Origin: Piromyces finnis | Lineage: Eukaryota > Neocallimastigomycota > Neocallimastigomycetes > Neocallimastigales > Neocallimastigaceae | NCBI GenBank assembly: GCA_002104945.1 | Contig: MCFH01000043.1 | Span: 372,001 to 436,000 of the forward strand | Reading direction: 5' to 3' | DNA: 64,000 bases | Shown: positions 1 to 11,395 of the stretch, in pieces | Layout of the letters: each line of letters opens with the position of its first letter | How positions within the stretch are numbered: the first letter of the stretch is position 1 | The notes under the pieces: model-generated | Databases searched by the model: none | Told to the model about the DNA's origin: nothing | The model's input: only the letters and a program-made list of their open reading frames with translations | Translations under genes and position numbers: made by a program

Positions 1-264
1 ATAATGATGATAGGGATAAAAGTTAAAGAAAATATATTATTATAAATTATTGACTTTTTTTTTTTCGTAATATATATATGTATATTCAATTATGGTTAAT
101 AAATTTTTATATTATGTATATGGTCGACTGTTTTTTTATATTTTTTTTTTTTGATAATAATGATGATAATAGATAATAATAATAATAATAATTTTTTTTA
201 TTACTTTATTTTTTGAAAGAAAAGAAAAAACAAAGGAAATAAAAAATAATACATATATTATATA

Positions 265-2241
265 TTAATCACCACCACCACCACCACAGTCACCACAATC
301 CCCACCACAATCTCCATTACTACTATCCCATCCTCCATCCCATCCACCATCTATATTACTACCATAATGGCTACCACTTTGATTGCCTATATCAATTAAT
401 ACATCCAACATTTTCAACTGAAAGTCAAATATCTCTTCATATAAGTCTTTTGGCATGACAAATCTTCCTTTTGATTTATAAAATAAATTATAAACTTCTC
501 TTGCGTTTCTTTGTAAATGCCCATAATATACAGAACGTTCTGATTTTATCGTATAATTAGATAATTTAATGTTCATCTGACTTTCATATTCCTTTTGATA
601 TTGATTATTTTTTATTTTACCTAAAATTATGGATGGATCATCCTCAAGTATTTTATTTTTTTTAAATATACCAAATATACTCTTACGTTTTTCGCTTTTT
701 TCATTTTTCAATATGGCGTATGGGTAGACGGGTTGTATTAATAGTTCCGATACTTCATTATTAGGAAATTCGTTTGCAATTTCAAGCGGAGATTTTCCTT
801 GTTTATTTTTAATATGAGGATTGGCATGATGGAAGGCTAATAAATCTACTATATATTTATTATAAGATTCTACGGCATAATGAAGTGCTGTATTACCTAA
901 ATAATCTTGTTGATTAATATCCTGATCTCCTGAAAATATCAAGAATTTTATATGATCACGTAGATTGAGTTTTGAAGAAAAAATAATTAAATTTTCCTTA
1001 TTATCATTAACATCTTTTATATACCTATTATTTCTTTTTAGTAAATTATAGGAAGAATCATAATCGTTATATAAAAAAAAATACATGGCTAAATTATTAC
1101 CATAGTTATCTTTATAATCCAAATCAAAGGTTTTATGATACATGATTAAATTTACGATAGATTTAACATTAAGACTACTGTAAAGTTTAAATATTTCGGG
1201 TTTAATGGCTGAACAAAGACTACTACAACTCATTCCTTTTTTATTTTTTATGGATAAATCTAAATCTTTATAGTTCATTAAAAGTAAAAGAACTGTATAC
1301 CAATCGTTTATAGCCATAAAAAACATGAATGGTGTATTTCCTTCTTCATCAATTCCGATATTGAAATTAACATTTTGTTCAACTAATATTTTTATTATTT
1401 CAAGGTACGATCTAATTTCTTCCTTGTTTTCATTTTGATAGCATTCATAATATTTTTTAATAAGAAGAGAAAGAGCCGTTTCACCAAAACCATTTTTAAA
1501 ATCAAAATTAACACAATTTTGTGTTTCAATTAAAGTTGTTAATTCTTCATACCGTCCATCCTCAATTAAATACATTACTGCAGTTCGTTCATCATTATTA
1601 TAAATATTTAAATAAACATTTTTACATTCTAATATTAATTTAATGGGTTTATATATTTTATTTTTACAACAGTAGGTTAAAATAGAATCATTATTCTTGT
1701 TTAAATGATTAATATCAATTCCTGAATCAATTAGTAATTTAAAGGCCTCAGGATTATTTACAGCATGAAATAAGGCTGTTTGTCCATCTTTATCAGTCAT
1801 TTTTAATATATTATCATTATCAATAAAGTAATTAATGTATGTTAAAAGTTTAGGAATTTTAACAACATACATCATAGCCGTCATTCCTTTTTCATCTTTA
1901 ATACAAAGATTTACCTCCATAGATAATAGCCAATTTATAGCATCTTCATTTCCTTTAGCACATGCTTTTACCAAAACATCACTTTCTCTAAACATTACTA
2001 AAACAAAAGAAAAAAAGTCATGAATAAGAACTTTTTCTATTAAAGAAAACCCAAAGTCATTGTATGTCTCAACAACTATATTATTAAATTTATCAATAAA
2101 ATTTTTACAATATTTTATTTTTTTGGAATTGAAATAGTTTTTGATAACCTCTTCATTATTATCGATATCATTTAAACATTCATTTTCATTTTTTTCTTTT
2201 AAATGATTTAATATATTACTTTCAAATAATTCAAAATCCAT
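265..2241 (-). CDS. Ankyrin-repeat protein, single exon, 658 aa
   Basis: The protein is built almost wholly of degenerate ankyrin repeats. About ten copies run from roughly residue 100 to 520, with recognisable cores such as DGQTALFHAV, FGETALSLLI, EGNTPFMFFM and LGNTALHYAV followed by helix-rich stretches and LL-hydrophobic ends. Ankyrin repeats bind other proteins; nothing here shows a catalytic activity or the partner. There is no signal peptide or membrane segment, so it is probably cytosolic. After the repeats comes a basic linker (KSEKRKSIFGIFKKNK) and a C-terminal tail of Gly, Asp, Cys and Trp ending GGDCGDCGGGGGD, which could bind metal or simply be low-complexity. The start is the first Met of the open frame, preceded by T-rich promoter-like DNA. 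No intron is needed. The ankyrin class is sure; the function is unknown. Confidence 0.9.
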   Translation of the reverse strand: MDFELFESNILNHLKEKNENECLNDIDNNEEVIKNYFNSKKIKYCKNFIDKFNNIVVETYNDFGFSLIEKVLIHDFFSFVLVMFRESDVLVKACAKGNEDAINWLLSMEVNLCIKDEKGMTAMMYVVKIPKLLTYINYFIDNDNILKMTDKDGQTALFHAVNNPEAFKLLIDSGIDINHLNKNNDSILTYCCKNKIYKPIKLILECKNVYLNIYNNDERTAVMYLIEDGRYEELTTLIETQNCVNFDFKNGFGETALSLLIKKYYECYQNENKEEIRSYLEIIKILVEQNVNFNIGIDEEGNTPFMFFMAINDWYTVLLLLMNYKDLDLSIKNKKGMSCSSLCSAIKPEIFKLYSSLNVKSIVNLIMYHKTFDLDYKDNYGNNLAMYFFLYNDYDSSYNLLKRNNRYIKDVNDNKENLIIFSSKLNLRDHIKFLIFSGDQDINQQDYLGNTALHYAVESYNKYIVDLLAFHHANPHIKNKQGKSPLEIANEFPNNEVSELLIQPVYPYAILKNEKSEKRKSIFGIFKKNKILEDDPSIILGKIKNNQYQKEYESQMNIKLSNYTIKSERSVYYGHLQRNAREVYNLFYKSKGRFVMPKDLYEEIFDFQLKMLDVLIDIGNQSGSHYGSNIDGGWDGGWDSSNGDCGGDCGDCGGGGGD

Positions 2242-3063
2242 TACTTGTTTATTATATTTTATTATTTTTATACTTTTTTTTTTTTTTGTCTTTTCAATTT
2301 AATTTACAAATTTACAACAAATTTTATTTTTACTTTATCCTTTTTTATTTATTTATAATTTTTTTTTTTTTCATTTTCTTTTTTTTTTTTTTTTCCTACA
2401 AAAATAAAAGGATTTATTAAGATATTTATAGTCAACTTTTTTTTTTTTTTTAATATTTATTTATTTTATTTAAATTAATTTTATTTGTTACTCTAAAACT
2501 TTAATTGTTATTCATCATTCATTTTCACTTGGCCTACTAATTAAAAATATTAAAAATACACACTTTATAATATTATTATCTTTTAATTTTTATTATAACA
2601 CTTCCCAACAACAACAACAACAACACCAAAAATGTTGGTATTAAGAAAATAATCCATAATTATTTTCTATATTTTATTCTTACCTGCCTTTTTTTTTTGT
2701 TTGTTTGTTTGTTTTTGTTTATTTTTTTTTTTTTGTAACCAGAAATATAGGCAATTGAAAAAAAAAATTTTCATTTAAAATTGTGACCTGTCATAAAATA
2801 TTTACTTTTATATTTCATAAATTAGAATTTATTTTAATATATTTTAATATTTACATCTAATATTTTATTTTATAATATAATAAATAATAAACAAATATTA
2901 TTATATATTATTGTATATAAATCTAATATATTAATTATTATAAAAATGAATGTGTCCCATCTTGGAAAAGTGCAGTTTAAAAAAAAAAAAAGATTCTTTA
3001 AATAATAATAATAATAATAAATAATAACATCAGATAATAATAACAAAAGCAATAATGCAATGC

Positions 3064-3316
<253 letters not shown>

Positions 3317-3624
3317 TAGTGTATTTAAAAATTGTAAAATATTATAATAACGATTTTCTAGTTGAATTTCTTAATCATACTCTTCCTTTATTATTTTTTG
3401 CTCTACTCATAATATAAATATTTCAATTATAGAATTTTTATTTTATATGTGTTACTTTTTTTTTAAAAAAAAGACAAATAATCAAACATTAATAATAATA
3501 GGGATTATTCTTACTGTAAGAAATAATGGATAATTTTACGATTTTATTCACTTTAATGGTTTGTCCCTAACTCTAACAGAAATATATCTGTTACATTAAA
3601 AAAAAAAAAGGGAGTTTATTAATA

Positions 3625-3783
3625 TTACTTTTTATAAAGACTTTTACATAATTCTTTATTTTTCATCTTGAATCTTTTTTTTCTGCCTGGAATTCTGTCA
3701 GTGCTTGAATTCCCTTTGCCTAATTTATATAAAAAAACTAAAGAATCTTCTTTACTACATTCATTAGTTAATTGAATATCCCT
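3625..3783 (-). pseudogene. Possible terminal exon or gene fossil
   Basis: Reading the minus strand, a TTTTCATAG acceptor-like site at about 3784 is followed by 52 sense codons and a TAA at 3625-3627. The peptide is mixed in composition and lysine-rich at its end (for example KGNSSTDRIPGRKKRFKMKN), unlike the random A/T translations around it, and local G+C is higher. Further exon-like scraps occur up to about 4200 but contain stops. It may be the last exon of a decayed or unrecognised gene. I do not recognise the family. Confidence 0.25.
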
Positions 3784-5545
3784 ATGAAAATATGAAAAAA
3801 TTAAAATAGATTAAGAAAACCTTTAATAAGTATATAACATTATCTAAATCTATTATTGTTTTCTTAAAACTTGTTATAAATAGTTATTGACAAAGTCTTT
3901 TTATATCATTATTAATATTTGTTATAGTATTTGGAAAAAAGTAGCAGCAAAATAACCACCAACTTTATATTTTAATGGCAAAAATTTCTATCAGTAAAAT
4001 ACATAAATTTCAAATTTAATTTTTTTTTTAGAATGATCTATTATTCTAAAACAAATAACTGCCTTTTAAAAAATATCTTTAAATTACTTTTTTTTCTTTT
4101 TTTTTATAATAAACAATGCTTTTATTAGGATTTTAGTGCAACTTCTCTTCAATTGATATTTAAAGTAAGAATAATAAATATGTTAGTAGTTTTTAAATAC
4201 TTTTTTTCAAAGTGAATCTTCAATCGTAGAATTACTTAAAAATATATTTAATTTTTTAAAAATTATGTAATATTCCAAAAAAATAAAAGTTAAAATACAT
4301 AAACTTTATTTAATAATAATTTATTTTTTAATTTGAAAAATAATTTATAATTAATAAATCCTTTAATTAAAATTTAATTTAATATAAAAATGATTATTGA
4401 TTATTGGATCACAAGATTATTTATTTAATTATGTTAAGTCTACATTAATTTATTTCTTATTTACATAAAAAAATGAAAGATATATCCATTAAATAAAGAT
4501 AGTTTACATGTAAGGTACTCTTTTCTTATAGAATCATAATGAAATAATGAAATGGAATAATAATTGAATAAACAGTTTCTAATTAATTTTTGTATTAATA
4601 ATATTTTTTAAATTGTGTTATTTAATTATAATGCTATATAGATATTTATACAACAGGAATTAAAGCAATACATTTGTTACAAAATTTATTGAAAAAAGTT
4701 TCAAAAATAATAAAAGTTATATACGATAATAGTAACAACAGTATTGGAAGTAATATTTATGATAAATAAAATAATATGTTCATTTCTTTTTTTATTATTT
4801 TTCTTTCCTTTTTCCTTTTTTATTATTATAAAGTATAGATAATAAAACTTTCTATATTTTTTTAATTATTCATTCGTACTTTAAAATTTTTGTAAATGAA
4901 TCATGAATTATTAAAAAAAAAAAATATACTTTAGTATAATTAATTATTAAATATAATTATCCTTATAATTAAGAAGGAAAAAAGAAATAAAACAGAAATT
5001 GATGAATAATTAAATAACTATTAAAGAAAATTTTAAAAGATAAAATATATATGCATACATTACATCTATTATTAAATTTTCATGTTTGCTATAATTTCTT
5101 TTATTTCTTTTCTATTTATTTATTTCTTGAAAGAAAATATGTGTTAATATTGTTAATATATATCCTAATGAAATTCATATAGTTGTACGTCTTTTGTTAA
5201 AAAGACTATATTAAAAAAAAACTTAATTCCGATAAAAAATTGAAATAAAAAAAAAAGTATATACATTAAACTGTATTTATAATAAAATATTGTTAAAAGA
5301 TATAAAGTTATTTACATAATGAATAAAAAAAAAAGAGAGAAATATAATTAAGCATGCAATAATTTATTTGTGATTAGAAAAAAAAAAAAGAAAAGAAAAT
5401 TATAACTATTTTTTGTTATTATCATTTGTTGTTTTAGTAAATATTTTCTTTTTCTTTTCTTTTTTTTTTTTTTGATTATTATATTGTTATCATGATTTTA
5501 ATTTTTTCTTTTCTCCTTTTTTTCTCACACTTTGATATATATTAA

Positions 5546-6727
5546 TTATTGATATGCTTTTTGACCAGTACATTCTGACATAGTCACCATATTATAATTA
5601 TGACTTTTCATATATTCAATTTCAGCTTTTACTAATTCAACAAGTTTTTCACCACTAATAGTTTGATAGAAACTATGATTTATTGAAATAATGGATTCAC
5701 CAAGACGTTCTTTAAATTGAGAAAGTGAATAGTTAATATCACCACTATATTTCCAATCTAAAGTATCTATATTCCACATGATCATTCCGGTATAACCAAG
5801 GTATTCAAGAGTATTAAGAACAAATTGATTATTAAAACCAGAACCATAAGGTGGTCTTACAAAAGCTGGTTTTACACCAATAATACTTTTAAGAGCGTCT
5901 TCTAAACGTGTCATTTGAACTTCAATTTCACCTACCGATAGTTTTTCAAGATCAGCATGATTAAAGGTATGACTACCAATTTCATGACCTTCATTATAAA
6001 TTCTCTTGATAATTTTTTGACCTTGTTCTGATGTAATATCCATTACATTATTTCCATTAACAAAAAATGTTGCTTTAGCATTAATAGATTTAAGATAATC
6101 TAAAAGTAATTCATCATAAATGTATGGTCCATCATCAAATGTAAGAGCCCATTGATTATCCTTAACACATTTATTAAATACTTTTATATGTCCTGAGGAG
6201 GTGGAGGAAGAAGAGGAAGAAGAAATATGACATATACCATATTTACTTTGACAACCGGTACTACAATAATTACTACCATTACCACACCAACCATATTTAC
6301 TACAACATTGATTTTCTGGACATTTTTTTCCATTGGATGAACCACAACGTCCATCATATGATATAGATCTTGAGGAAGGGTTAGTAGTGGTAGAATTACA
6401 TTCACCAAAGTAACGCAAACAACCAAGACCACAATGCTCATCACCAGTACCACACCAACCATACATACTACAACATTTTTTATTTGGACAAACCTTATTA
6501 TCATAATTTGGTCCACAGCGTCCATCTGTAGAAATACTATGAGATTTACAGGTACCATATTTATGCTGACAACCTACTCCACAATATTCATTTGTAGTAC
6601 CACAATAACCATGTTGACTACAACAATATCCAAGTGGACAACTTACACCATTTCCACACTTTCCTGCTTCTAAACCAAATACTTTATAGATGAAAGGTAT
6701 TAAAACTGAAAACTTAAATAACTTCAT
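5546..6727 (-). CDS. Secreted chitin/polysaccharide deacetylase with three chitin-binding (CBM18) modules, 393 aa
   Basis: Domain order: signal peptide (about 1-19), three hevein-type CBM18 chitin-binding modules (about 22-61, 68-111, 125-166, each with the CCS-x-YGWCG core), a Ser-rich linker, then a carbohydrate esterase 4 NodB domain (about 185-393). The NodB motifs are present: TFDDGP (about 196-201, catalytic base and first zinc ligand Asp), SHTFNH (about 252-257, both zinc His), RPPYG (about 291-295), and the W-x-x-D-x-x-DW motif (MWNIDTLDW). The last motif reads INHSF rather than the more usual LLHD, keeping the His. The enzyme should remove N-acetyl groups from chitin or a related polymer, in the cell wall or outside. 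Known relatives make chitosan during wall differentiation; anaerobic-fungal relatives may instead act on plant acetyl-xylan, but three chitin-binding modules favour chitin. Single exon, complete. Confidence 0.93.
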   Translation of the reverse strand: MKLFKFSVLIPFIYKVFGLEAGKCGNGVSCPLGYCCSQHGYCGTTNEYCGVGCQHKYGTCKSHSISTDGRCGPNYDNKVCPNKKCCSMYGWCGTGDEHCGLGCLRYFGECNSTTTNPSSRSISYDGRCGSSNGKKCPENQCCSKYGWCGNGSNYCSTGCQSKYGICHISSSSSSSTSSGHIKVFNKCVKDNQWALTFDDGPYIYDELLLDYLKSINAKATFFVNGNNVMDITSEQGQKIIKRIYNEGHEIGSHTFNHADLEKLSVGEIEVQMTRLEDALKSIIGVKPAFVRPPYGSGFNNQFVLNTLEYLGYTGMIMWNIDTLDWKYSGDINYSLSQFKERLGESIISINHSFYQTISGEKLVELVKAEIEYMKSHNYNMVTMSECTGQKAYQ

Positions 6728-6844
6728 TTTTTTTTATTGTTTTATAGCTTTATTATAATTTATTATATATGATTTCTTAAAAAGGATTTATAAGAAAATC
6801 TAATATTATTGTTATCTTAATAATAGAGAATAATAATAAATATA

Positions 6845-6848
<4 letters not shown>

Positions 6849-6890
<42 letters not shown>
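6849..6890. repeat. (ATT)n microsatellite
   Basis: About 14 uninterrupted copies of ATT, upstream of the deacetylase start on the minus strand. Confidence 0.9.
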
Positions 6891-6892
<2 letters not shown>

Positions 6893-7095
6893 TGTTAATA
6901 AATGAATAGCATAAAAATTATTACTACTACTCTATTCTTATTATTCTATGCTATATAATATTTTTTATTACCTTTTATGTAAGTTTTAAAGAAAGTAGAA
7001 AAAAAAAGATAATAAAATTTAAATATAATTTTTTATCCATTAAAGTTTTTAACTTTAATTATTTTTTAAATTTTAGTTTTTTTATTGAATAAATA

Positions 7096-7139
7096 ATAAT
7101 AATAATAATAATAATAATTATTATTATTATTATTATTAT
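7096..7139. repeat. Perfect 44-bp palindrome of (AAT)n/(ATT)n
   Basis: A run of AAT switches at 7117/7118 into ATT, so the two halves (7096-7117 and 7118-7139) are exact reverse complements with no spacer. It can form a hairpin or cruciform. Confidence 0.9.
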
Positions 7140-7910
7140 ATTTAATTATTTATTTTTTCTTAGTAATAATAAAATGTAGAGTGATATGCATTAGAGTTTA
7201 TTGATTCATTAAAAAAAAATAATAATAATAATAAAATTTAAAAACAAATAAATTTATAAATTGGACAAATATTTCCAATATTATTATAAAAATAAAAATT
7301 GGTATGGAATATTATTAATTGTCTTTCCTTTATTATTTTTCTTTTTGAAAGAAGATATATATATATATATTTATCCTTTGAATCTTTTTTAATATATAAT
7401 AATTTTATAGAAAGACTTTCAATAACATATACCCGATTTTACCGTTTATTCTCAAAGCTAAAATTAAAAAGAGATTGATAAACATAAAGAAAAAAAATAT
7501 ACATTAATAAGTAATGTAAAATAATTTTAAATCACTCTATTCATTCCATATTAAGGATTTTCTATTTTTTTTTTTTTTTATTATAATAAAAAAGATTAAA
7601 GGTTAATAATTCTATTTAATAAAAAAAATATAAAGAATTAATTGACTTTTTTTTTATTATTATATATTTATTTATAATTTCAAAAATTATGTATGCTTAG
7701 GATTATTATTAAAGTTTACATATTTTTTTTAATTGTAAAAAATAATTTGGGTTTCTTCAATGATAATGTGATAATAAAAATTGTTTTTTATTTCATAGTA
7801 ACTATTTTTTTTAAAGAAAAAAAAATTTATAATTTATATTTAAAAGAAAAAAAAAATAAGAAAAAGCTATATTTATTCATTATTTTTTTTTTTCCTAATT
7901 TTAATATTAA

Positions 7911-7946
<36 letters not shown>

Positions 7947-8116
7947 GGTTTTTACTACTCTACAATAAATAATTATCATACAGCCATATTAAATAATTTA
8001 AATTAAAAAAAATAGTAGAATAAAAAATTTATATTTAAAAACGCTATCTATCTATTTTCAATACCAACTTCTTACCCGGAAAAAAAAAAGGTTGAAATTT
8101 ATATTAAAATATAAAT

Positions 8117-8208
8117 GCTCCTGGCGGGGATCGAACCCGCGATCTTCGCGTTGCATAAGAGGTACACCCTTATAAGCACGACGCCTTAAACCTCTAGGCT
8201 ACAGGAGC
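8117..8208 (-). tRNA. tRNA-Ile (anticodon UAU) with a 19-nt intron
   Basis: On the minus strand the sequence folds as a full tRNA: 7-bp acceptor stem (GCTCCTG with CAGGAGC), D arm GCCT/AGGC, anticodon stem TCGTG/CGCGA (one G-T pair), and T arm GCGGG-TTCGATC-CCCGC. The anticodon loop reads CTTATA then A once a 19-nt insert is removed (8152-8170); that insert lies one base 3' of the anticodon, the canonical position of nuclear tRNA introns. The anticodon TAT (8172-8174) reads AUA isoleucine codons. Mature length is 73 nt without CCA, which is not encoded, as expected in eukaryotes. The intron-containing tRNA-Ile(UAU) is also known in yeast. RNA polymerase III A- and B-box sequences lie inside the gene (D arm and GGTTCGATCCC). 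Confidence 0.96.
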
Positions 8209-9668
8209 TTACAATTTTAAAAATTTTTATATAAATTATATAAAGTTTTAATAGGTAATAGCCTTAAAAAATTTCTAATCTATTCAAGTGATTTGATTCT
8301 TCAATAAAGAAAGAAACCAAAACAAAAGCAAAAATATAATAAAGTTAACTCTTCAAATGAGAATTCAATAGTGTCAAAAGATTAAATTTTGTTTAAAAAT
8401 AAAAAAATAATGATTACCCATTTAGTTTCATTGGTACTTCTTACCTATTTCTTAATTCTTTATTTATTCAACCTTGATATATTCTGACTTGCCGTAGTAT
8501 TTTTATGTAGCTATAATTTCTATGAAATTAAAAAAAAAAAAAAAGTAAATAAGAAAGTAATTATGAGAAATCATCATGGATTTATATTATAAAATGTTTT
8601 ATTATGTTTTATTATTTAATATATATTCAATAGTGGTACATGAAATAAGTATTTATAGTAAGTTAGCAACATGTGTATTAATAGAAAATAGTTCTACAAT
8701 ATTTAAATAAATAAAATACTAAATAACTGTACTGCTTTTAATTAAGCAATGAAAGTTAATATTAGAGTTTTAAATTTAAAAAATATTAAAACACTAAAGC
8801 ATGTACAATAGTTTATATGTATATATAGAATTATACTATGAATAAAAATTGTTTATAATTTTATTATTTTATATATATATAGTTATCTAATTTATAGTTT
8901 AAATAAGAATATCAATAATATAAATAAGAAAAGGATTATAAAAAGGTATATAATATATATATATTTTTTCTAATGGCAATCATAATATAAATATAAATAA
9001 TAGAAAGAAAAATTTAAATTTTTTCTTTCTATAATTGTTTGATTCATTTTTTTTTTTGTTGTTGTTGTTGTTGAATAATAATTACTATTTATCTCCTACA
9101 TTATTTTTCTATTTTTTTTTTTTTTTTCAATAAATATATGTATATATATATATATATAATTTTTTTTTTTTAAAAATGGTAAAAGTGCGAATGTATATAC
9201 TATAAAAAAAAAAAAAAAAAACAATACCGTCAAATAAACTAGCAGTTAACTTTGAAAATAAAACTTTTTTTTTTTTGTTTGGTTTACTTTTATTAAAATA
9301 ATAATAATAATATAATTTTTTTTTTTATTTTTTTGTTTTTGTTCGTGTTTGTGTTTTGTTTTTTTATTATTATTATATGGATTTATATTATTTAATAATA
9401 TATTATAGTATTATAGAAAAAAAGAATAATTTTCTAATATCTTATATATAAAAATTAAAATATGTTTATTCCCAAAGTTATAAATTTATATATATATATA
9501 TATATTCTTTATTTTTATTTTTTTTCTTAAAAAAAACGATTAAACTATATTACTACGTGTATTCATTTTTTTCACATAATAATCATTACTTTAATTTCTA
9601 TTATTATTTTTTTTATTGTTTAATTTTTTTTTAAAAAAAAATGTCTTAAAAGAAAAATAAACGTAGTT

Positions 9669-9700
<32 letters not shown>

Positions 9701-11360
9701 TTGTTTTTTCTTTAAAAATAAAGTAAAATAATAAATATATAATAAAAAAAAAATTAAATCCACCTTTTAATTAAATATCTTTAAATTTGCATTTTAAAGA
9801 AGTACTCATTATAAAAGTGGTTAATTTTATTAAATTATATTGATATTTTTTATCAAAAAATTATTTTTACTTTCATTTGATCCCATCAAGGTTTTTTTTT
9901 TGGTTTGTTTGTTTGTTTGTTTTGTTTTTTGTTCTTTGTTTTTACTTTGCTGAATTTTTTTTTTTTTTTTTTGTATATCAAAAAAAAAAAAAAAAAAAAA
10001 GGATATAAAAAAGGAATTAAGAAAAGAAAAAATAAAGGTTGATTTATCGTAAAACTTTTTTTTTTGAATTGATACTTTATGTTATTTTTAATAATCATTA
10101 CTTTCAATTATTCAAAATTAAATTTATATAAAAAATTCAGTAGGAACAAAACCAATTTTTTATATTGAAACAATTTTATTTAAATTGTTATTACTTTTAT
10201 TTTAAAATTTTATGATGTTATAAAAATTTAAAAAATAAAACGTCAAAATAATTTGAAAATTTAAAAAGAACAAAATTTTCTTTTCTAAAAAATGAAAAAC
10301 AAAAAAAAGTACTGAATCTTTTATAATTAAATGGTGAGTGTAAAAGAGTACTATATTTTTAAAAACATAAAAAATCTAAATTAAAAAAAGCTATCTAAAA
10401 TCTTTTTAATAAAAAAAAAACCTTTATGATAATAATGGATTCTTATTTGGTTGTACTAAAATTTGTTCTTCGAAGCTAATAATTTTGAATTTAAAATTAT
10501 TTATTGATATTATAGATATTGTCTTTTTCTTTTCTTAATTTTTTTTTCCTTTTTTTTTTTTTTATAATTATTTTTTGATATTGTCTTAATTTTAATATTG
10601 ATTATTTAATAATAATAAAAAATCATTTGTTGAGATTTTTGAAAAAAAAAAAAAGGTAATTGTCAATATTTTAAGTAAAAATTTAAAAACATATGATTTA
10701 TTATATCTATTTTTTTCTTTTTCTGAAATTAAATAACTATTAATTTTGCTTTTAAAGTTGATAAGAAAATAGATTATTAATAATAAATTAGAAGATATAA
10801 TTGTGAAAAGAAACATTTCTGAAAATAAATAATATTGTTAAATAATTATGATTAAATAATTGGAGATTGTTGACGATGAAGGGGTCTTTCTATTATGTAT
10901 GTCAATCTATCAACTCTAAAAATAAAAAAAATATAAAAAAGATTTAAATTTAATTTTATTTGTTTGCTTTCCCACATTAATTGTTGAGTTAATTTGTTGG
11001 TTTATACCATTCATTGTTTATTGTTTTAATTCTATTTTGTATGGTATAATTTCTTATATTAATAACAATATATATAGAGGGAAAGGCTTAGTGTTGATAT
11101 AATAAACATATCAAGTCATTTATTTTTATGACTTTTAACTTTTTTTTATTTTTGTATTTTCTTTTATTGTTGTTTATTTTTCGATTAAATTACTTTAGTT
11201 CAATCTATTTTGGTATATTCCTAAAAAATGTCTTGAAATAGATTGACTAATATTTTATTTTTTCTTTTTTTTTATTTATTTGTTGATATGCTATTATTAT
11301 TGTTCTTAATTTATTTTTCTATTAGACAGTCTGGTATTTACAAAGAATAAATGTTAATAA
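8209..11360. other. Intergenic, no convincing gene
   Basis: About 3.1 kb of A/T-rich DNA with many homopolymer tracts. Open frames at 9886-10107 and 10592-10816 (-) are composition artefacts (Lys/Phe runs). A 41-codon frame at 10852-10977 (-) has a mixed-composition end (LTYIIERPLHRQQSP) and a TTTTTAG acceptor-like site inside it; it might be an exon of something, but no donor in the right phase was found for it in the kinase gene next door. Confidence 0.5.
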
Positions 11361-11395
11361 ATGTGTTATGATGCATCTAGTTTTTCATAACACAT
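11361..11395. other. Perfect 11-bp inverted repeat over the kinase stop codon
   Basis: Arms at 11361-11371 and 11385-11395 are exact reverse complements with a 13-nt loop. In the spliced kinase model the stop codon (11366-11368) lies in one arm. In the transcript this would be a hairpin at the end of the coding region, possibly a 3'-end processing or stability element, or chance. Confidence 0.5.

Larger units (their letters stand above)
6728..8116. other. Intergenic, with microsatellites
   Basis: Between the deacetylase start and the tRNA. It holds an ATT run at 6849-6890, a perfect AAT/ATT palindrome around 7096-7139, and another ATT run at about 7909-7946. An open frame at 7693-7968 (+) has A/T-driven composition and no protein-like features. 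The first few hundred bases above 6727 should contain the deacetylase promoter. Confidence 0.6.

Noticed and set aside
6184-6673. Overlapping frames on both strands inside the deacetylase gene
   Set aside because: Shadows of the Cys-rich CBM18 coding sequence; only the 393-codon frame has domains.
7693-7968. 91-codon frame (+)
   Set aside because: Ile/Phe/Lys-driven translation of A/T-rich DNA, including an ATT microsatellite.
10852-10977. 41-codon frame (-) ending with a basic PLHRQQSP segment, considered as last exon of the kinase
   Set aside because: The acceptor-like TTTTTAG inside it is in a phase that does not fit the kinase donor at 11498; the nearer exon at 11407-11366 does fit.
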